From positions 14,632,001-14,696,000 of the forward strand of contig NC_092360.1 in assembly GCF_030848805.1 (NCBI RefSeq): a DNA stretch of 64,000 bases, written 5' to 3'. Under the pieces are notes generated by a model. That model was not told the origin of the DNA and ran no database searches. It saw only the letters and a list, made by a program, of their open reading frames with translations. The stretch comes from Temnothorax longispinosus (lineage: Eukaryota; Arthropoda; Insecta; Hymenoptera; Formicidae). Position numbers and translations under genes: made by a program. Numbering within the stretch: position 1 is the first letter of the stretch; every line of letters begins with the position of its first letter. Positions 62,261 to 64,000 of the stretch are shown here, piece by piece.

Positions 62261-62982
62261 ATTCATTTCTACTCGCACTTGAGTTTTTCTTTTCTTTTTC
62301 CAACACCGGAATATATAAGATCTCGTTTTAGGTGGAGTCAAGTAAAATAAAAACACGTGTGCTTTTAGTAATCATCTCGTTGGACCAAACATATTTCTGT
62401 GATTCTTACGTGATCACGTAAAATGGTAGTGACGGTTACGTACAAGGTAGTGTGGTTTACTTTATATTTACGCTTCCACTCCTTTACGTACGGAATACAT
62501 AACTTTGAATTGTAGCACGTAAAACTACGGTTAAACGTACGTCAATGGAACGTTAAAATAGATATGTCGTATATGCAAAATCTGGATCACACAAGATGGT
62601 CCCAATGGCGTTTCCCCTCACCCCTCAAAGTTTCACTTCTCCCATCTAAAGAAATACTTTACGCTCTGTTCAGATCTACGTCCATGGTGCAGTCTAAACC
62701 TTTAAACAGTATACAGAAGTCTAGCTGTGTTTAGACACTTAATTCGTTGTCAGCAAAAACAGCAAAAAGAAGATAATGAGCCATGATAAGAAATATGGGG
62801 CTATAAGTTGCATCTAACGTGCTAACGTTTGCTTTCCAACGTAAAAAGAAAAATAAGAGAAAAGATGACGTGTGCAACAAGTTCAGCTTTAAAAATTTTA
62901 ATGACGCGTTGGCAGAAGGTATGTACGATTCCATCGTATGCGTGGTATTTAATGACGTATATACGTCCGTGGTACTGCCTTA

Positions 62983-63134
62983 TAGAGGATTTACACTGCG
63001 TCCGATGTCCAATAGAAGAGTTCGTTGTCTAGAGACTGTGAGAGTTTCTCTAGAGTTTCTAGAAAACGAACTCTTCTCTATTGGATATCGGACGTCGTAC
63101 GTACGCGGACATTGAACGCAGTGTGAATCATCCA
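62983..63134. mobile_element. MITE, 152 bp, flanked by TTA
   Basis: The left end TAGAGGATTTACACTGCGTC and the right end (reverse complement) TGGATGATTCACACTGCGTT are terminal inverted repeats. Inner arms CCAATAGAAGAGTTCG and CGAACTCTTCTCTATTGG pair further. TTA at 62980-62982 and 63135-63137 looks like a 3-base target duplication, the type made by PIF/Harbinger transposases. There is no ORF. The superfamily is inferred from the TTA duplication only. Confidence 0.8.
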
Positions 63135-63291
63135 TTAGTTACGCATGTTCGGGAGATTTGAAAACAGTTTATTTCTTAAATAGAACGTCACGTTTTAATA
63201 ACTTTATTTAGGATTTACAGTATAATAATAAAATAATATGATTATTTACACTAAGACATACGCTTCTGTATGTCCCCCAGGTAGCAGGATA

Positions 63292-63440
63292 TGACATCTA
63301 AATAAATGTCTTAATGACGTATTATTACTGGCCGTATTGATCTCTGACAAGAGGCAGGTGCCATTTATCGAAAGAAGAAGAATGACGTATTATTGACATT
63401 AGAGATCATTGAAACGGACGTAATACGTCATTTGATGTCA
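63292..63440. repeat. Imperfect inverted repeat about 149 bp, with repeated TGACGTATTA motif
   Basis: TGACATC near the left end pairs with GATGTCA at the right end. AATGACGTATTATT occurs directly twice (about 63313 and 63381), and its reverse, AATACGTCATT, once (about 63422). GATCTCTGACA and TGACATTAGAGATC are also inverted. It is probably an old palindromic element. Confidence 0.55.
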
Positions 63441-63901
63441 CTCCGCTGCGCTGGGTTATAGAGGTGAGGATATTACGTAATATTTGCATGTCTTGATCAA
63501 CGCGTACGTATAGTTTTTGATATACATTTGACATAAATATTCAAACGTTCAGTTTTATTACGTAGTGGTTATAATAAATACACAACACGAAGGAAGAATA
63601 TATAAAGACGTATACTATACGAACGTTGAACACGTATATTTTTTAGTCTCGGCAAGTAAGTTTAATCTCAACTCGGTTCGCAATCTATATTTATATACTA
63701 TAATTACATAAATTGCGACCGTGCTCCATTCGGAATCAATTCATTTTATACTCACGATGTTTCATTAATAATAGTCGATAAATTAAAGACGTGCATCAGT
63801 ACGTTCGTTTTGACACATATACGATACGATATGTGATTTTAAAATTCTGGAAAATTTAAAAATTTTAAAATTTGATAAAAGATATACTTAAATTCAAGCA
63901 T

Positions 63902-63906
<5 letters not shown>

Positions 63907-63956
<50 letters not shown>
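63907..63956. repeat. (TA)n microsatellite
   Basis: Twenty-five TA units, uninterrupted, close to the window end. Confidence 0.95.
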
Positions 63957-63961
<5 letters not shown>

Positions 63962-64000
63962 TATAATATAAAACTGTTATCCCACATATTTTGTCGTAAC

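Larger units (their letters stand above)
63141..64000. other. Right-end region without recognised genes
   Basis: AT-rich DNA with no ORF or RNA gene that I can support. It contains the inverted repeat at 63292-63440 and ends near an AT microsatellite. Confidence 0.6.

Noticed and set aside
1..64000. tRNA genes, rRNA, CRISPR arrays, bacterial operons
   Set aside because: No B-box plus cloverleaf combination, no rRNA-like block and no spaced identical repeats were recognised. The gene structure is eukaryotic throughout.

Overview
The window looks like hymenopteran insect DNA, most likely from an ant. It is AT-rich overall and full of simple repeats, has little CpG depletion, and carries compact insect-style genes with short GT-AG introns next to one gene with very long introns. 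The taxonomic call is an inference from base composition and protein flavour; no database was searched.

Left part (1 to about 41.4 kb). This is dominated by the 5' half of one minus-strand gene, a PDZ-GEF/Rap guanine nucleotide exchange factor (Drosophila Gef26/dizzy, vertebrate RAPGEF2). Only three short coding exons lie here (15547-15615, 11080-11207, 9370-9453), joined in phase, and the gene runs off the left edge. Everything else to 41 kb reads as intron or 5' non-coding DNA. CpG-rich islands at about 40.0-41.4 kb and about 2.1-4.9 kb are candidate promoters or first exons. The stretch also holds hairpin elements and microsatellites.

Right part (41.7 to 61.6 kb). This is a dense housekeeping cluster: USP39 (minus, tri-snRNP splicing factor), SMUG1 (plus, uracil-DNA glycosylase), ADAT2 (plus, tRNA adenosine deaminase subunit), a TTLL15-like tubulin-ligase-family gene (minus), RpS29 (plus), PPP1R11 (plus, PP1 inhibitor-3), SUGCT (plus, dicarboxylate CoA transferase) and FBXW5 (minus, F-box/WD40). 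All exon chains were built by hand from splice signals and phase, and each gives one uninterrupted family-length protein. USP39 and SMUG1 are divergent, ADAT2 and TTLL15 convergent, and SUGCT sits on the same strand inside the 2.87-kb first intron of PPP1R11.

Inverted repeats. Palindromic elements (MITE-like or pre-miRNA-like) cluster in the gaps, notably three in the USP39-SMUG1 divergent region, one near 57.7 kb, a set upstream of FBXW5 (61.9-63.4 kb) and a nearly perfect 105-bp hairpin at 17.75 kb.

No tRNA, rRNA, CRISPR array or intact transposase gene was recognised. The genes are conserved eukaryotic families, and I did not find a convincing new multi-gene system. The points most worth checking are the nested SUGCT gene, the GC-AG intron of SMUG1, the hairpin in the SMUG1 leader and the alternative-promoter candidates of Gef26.
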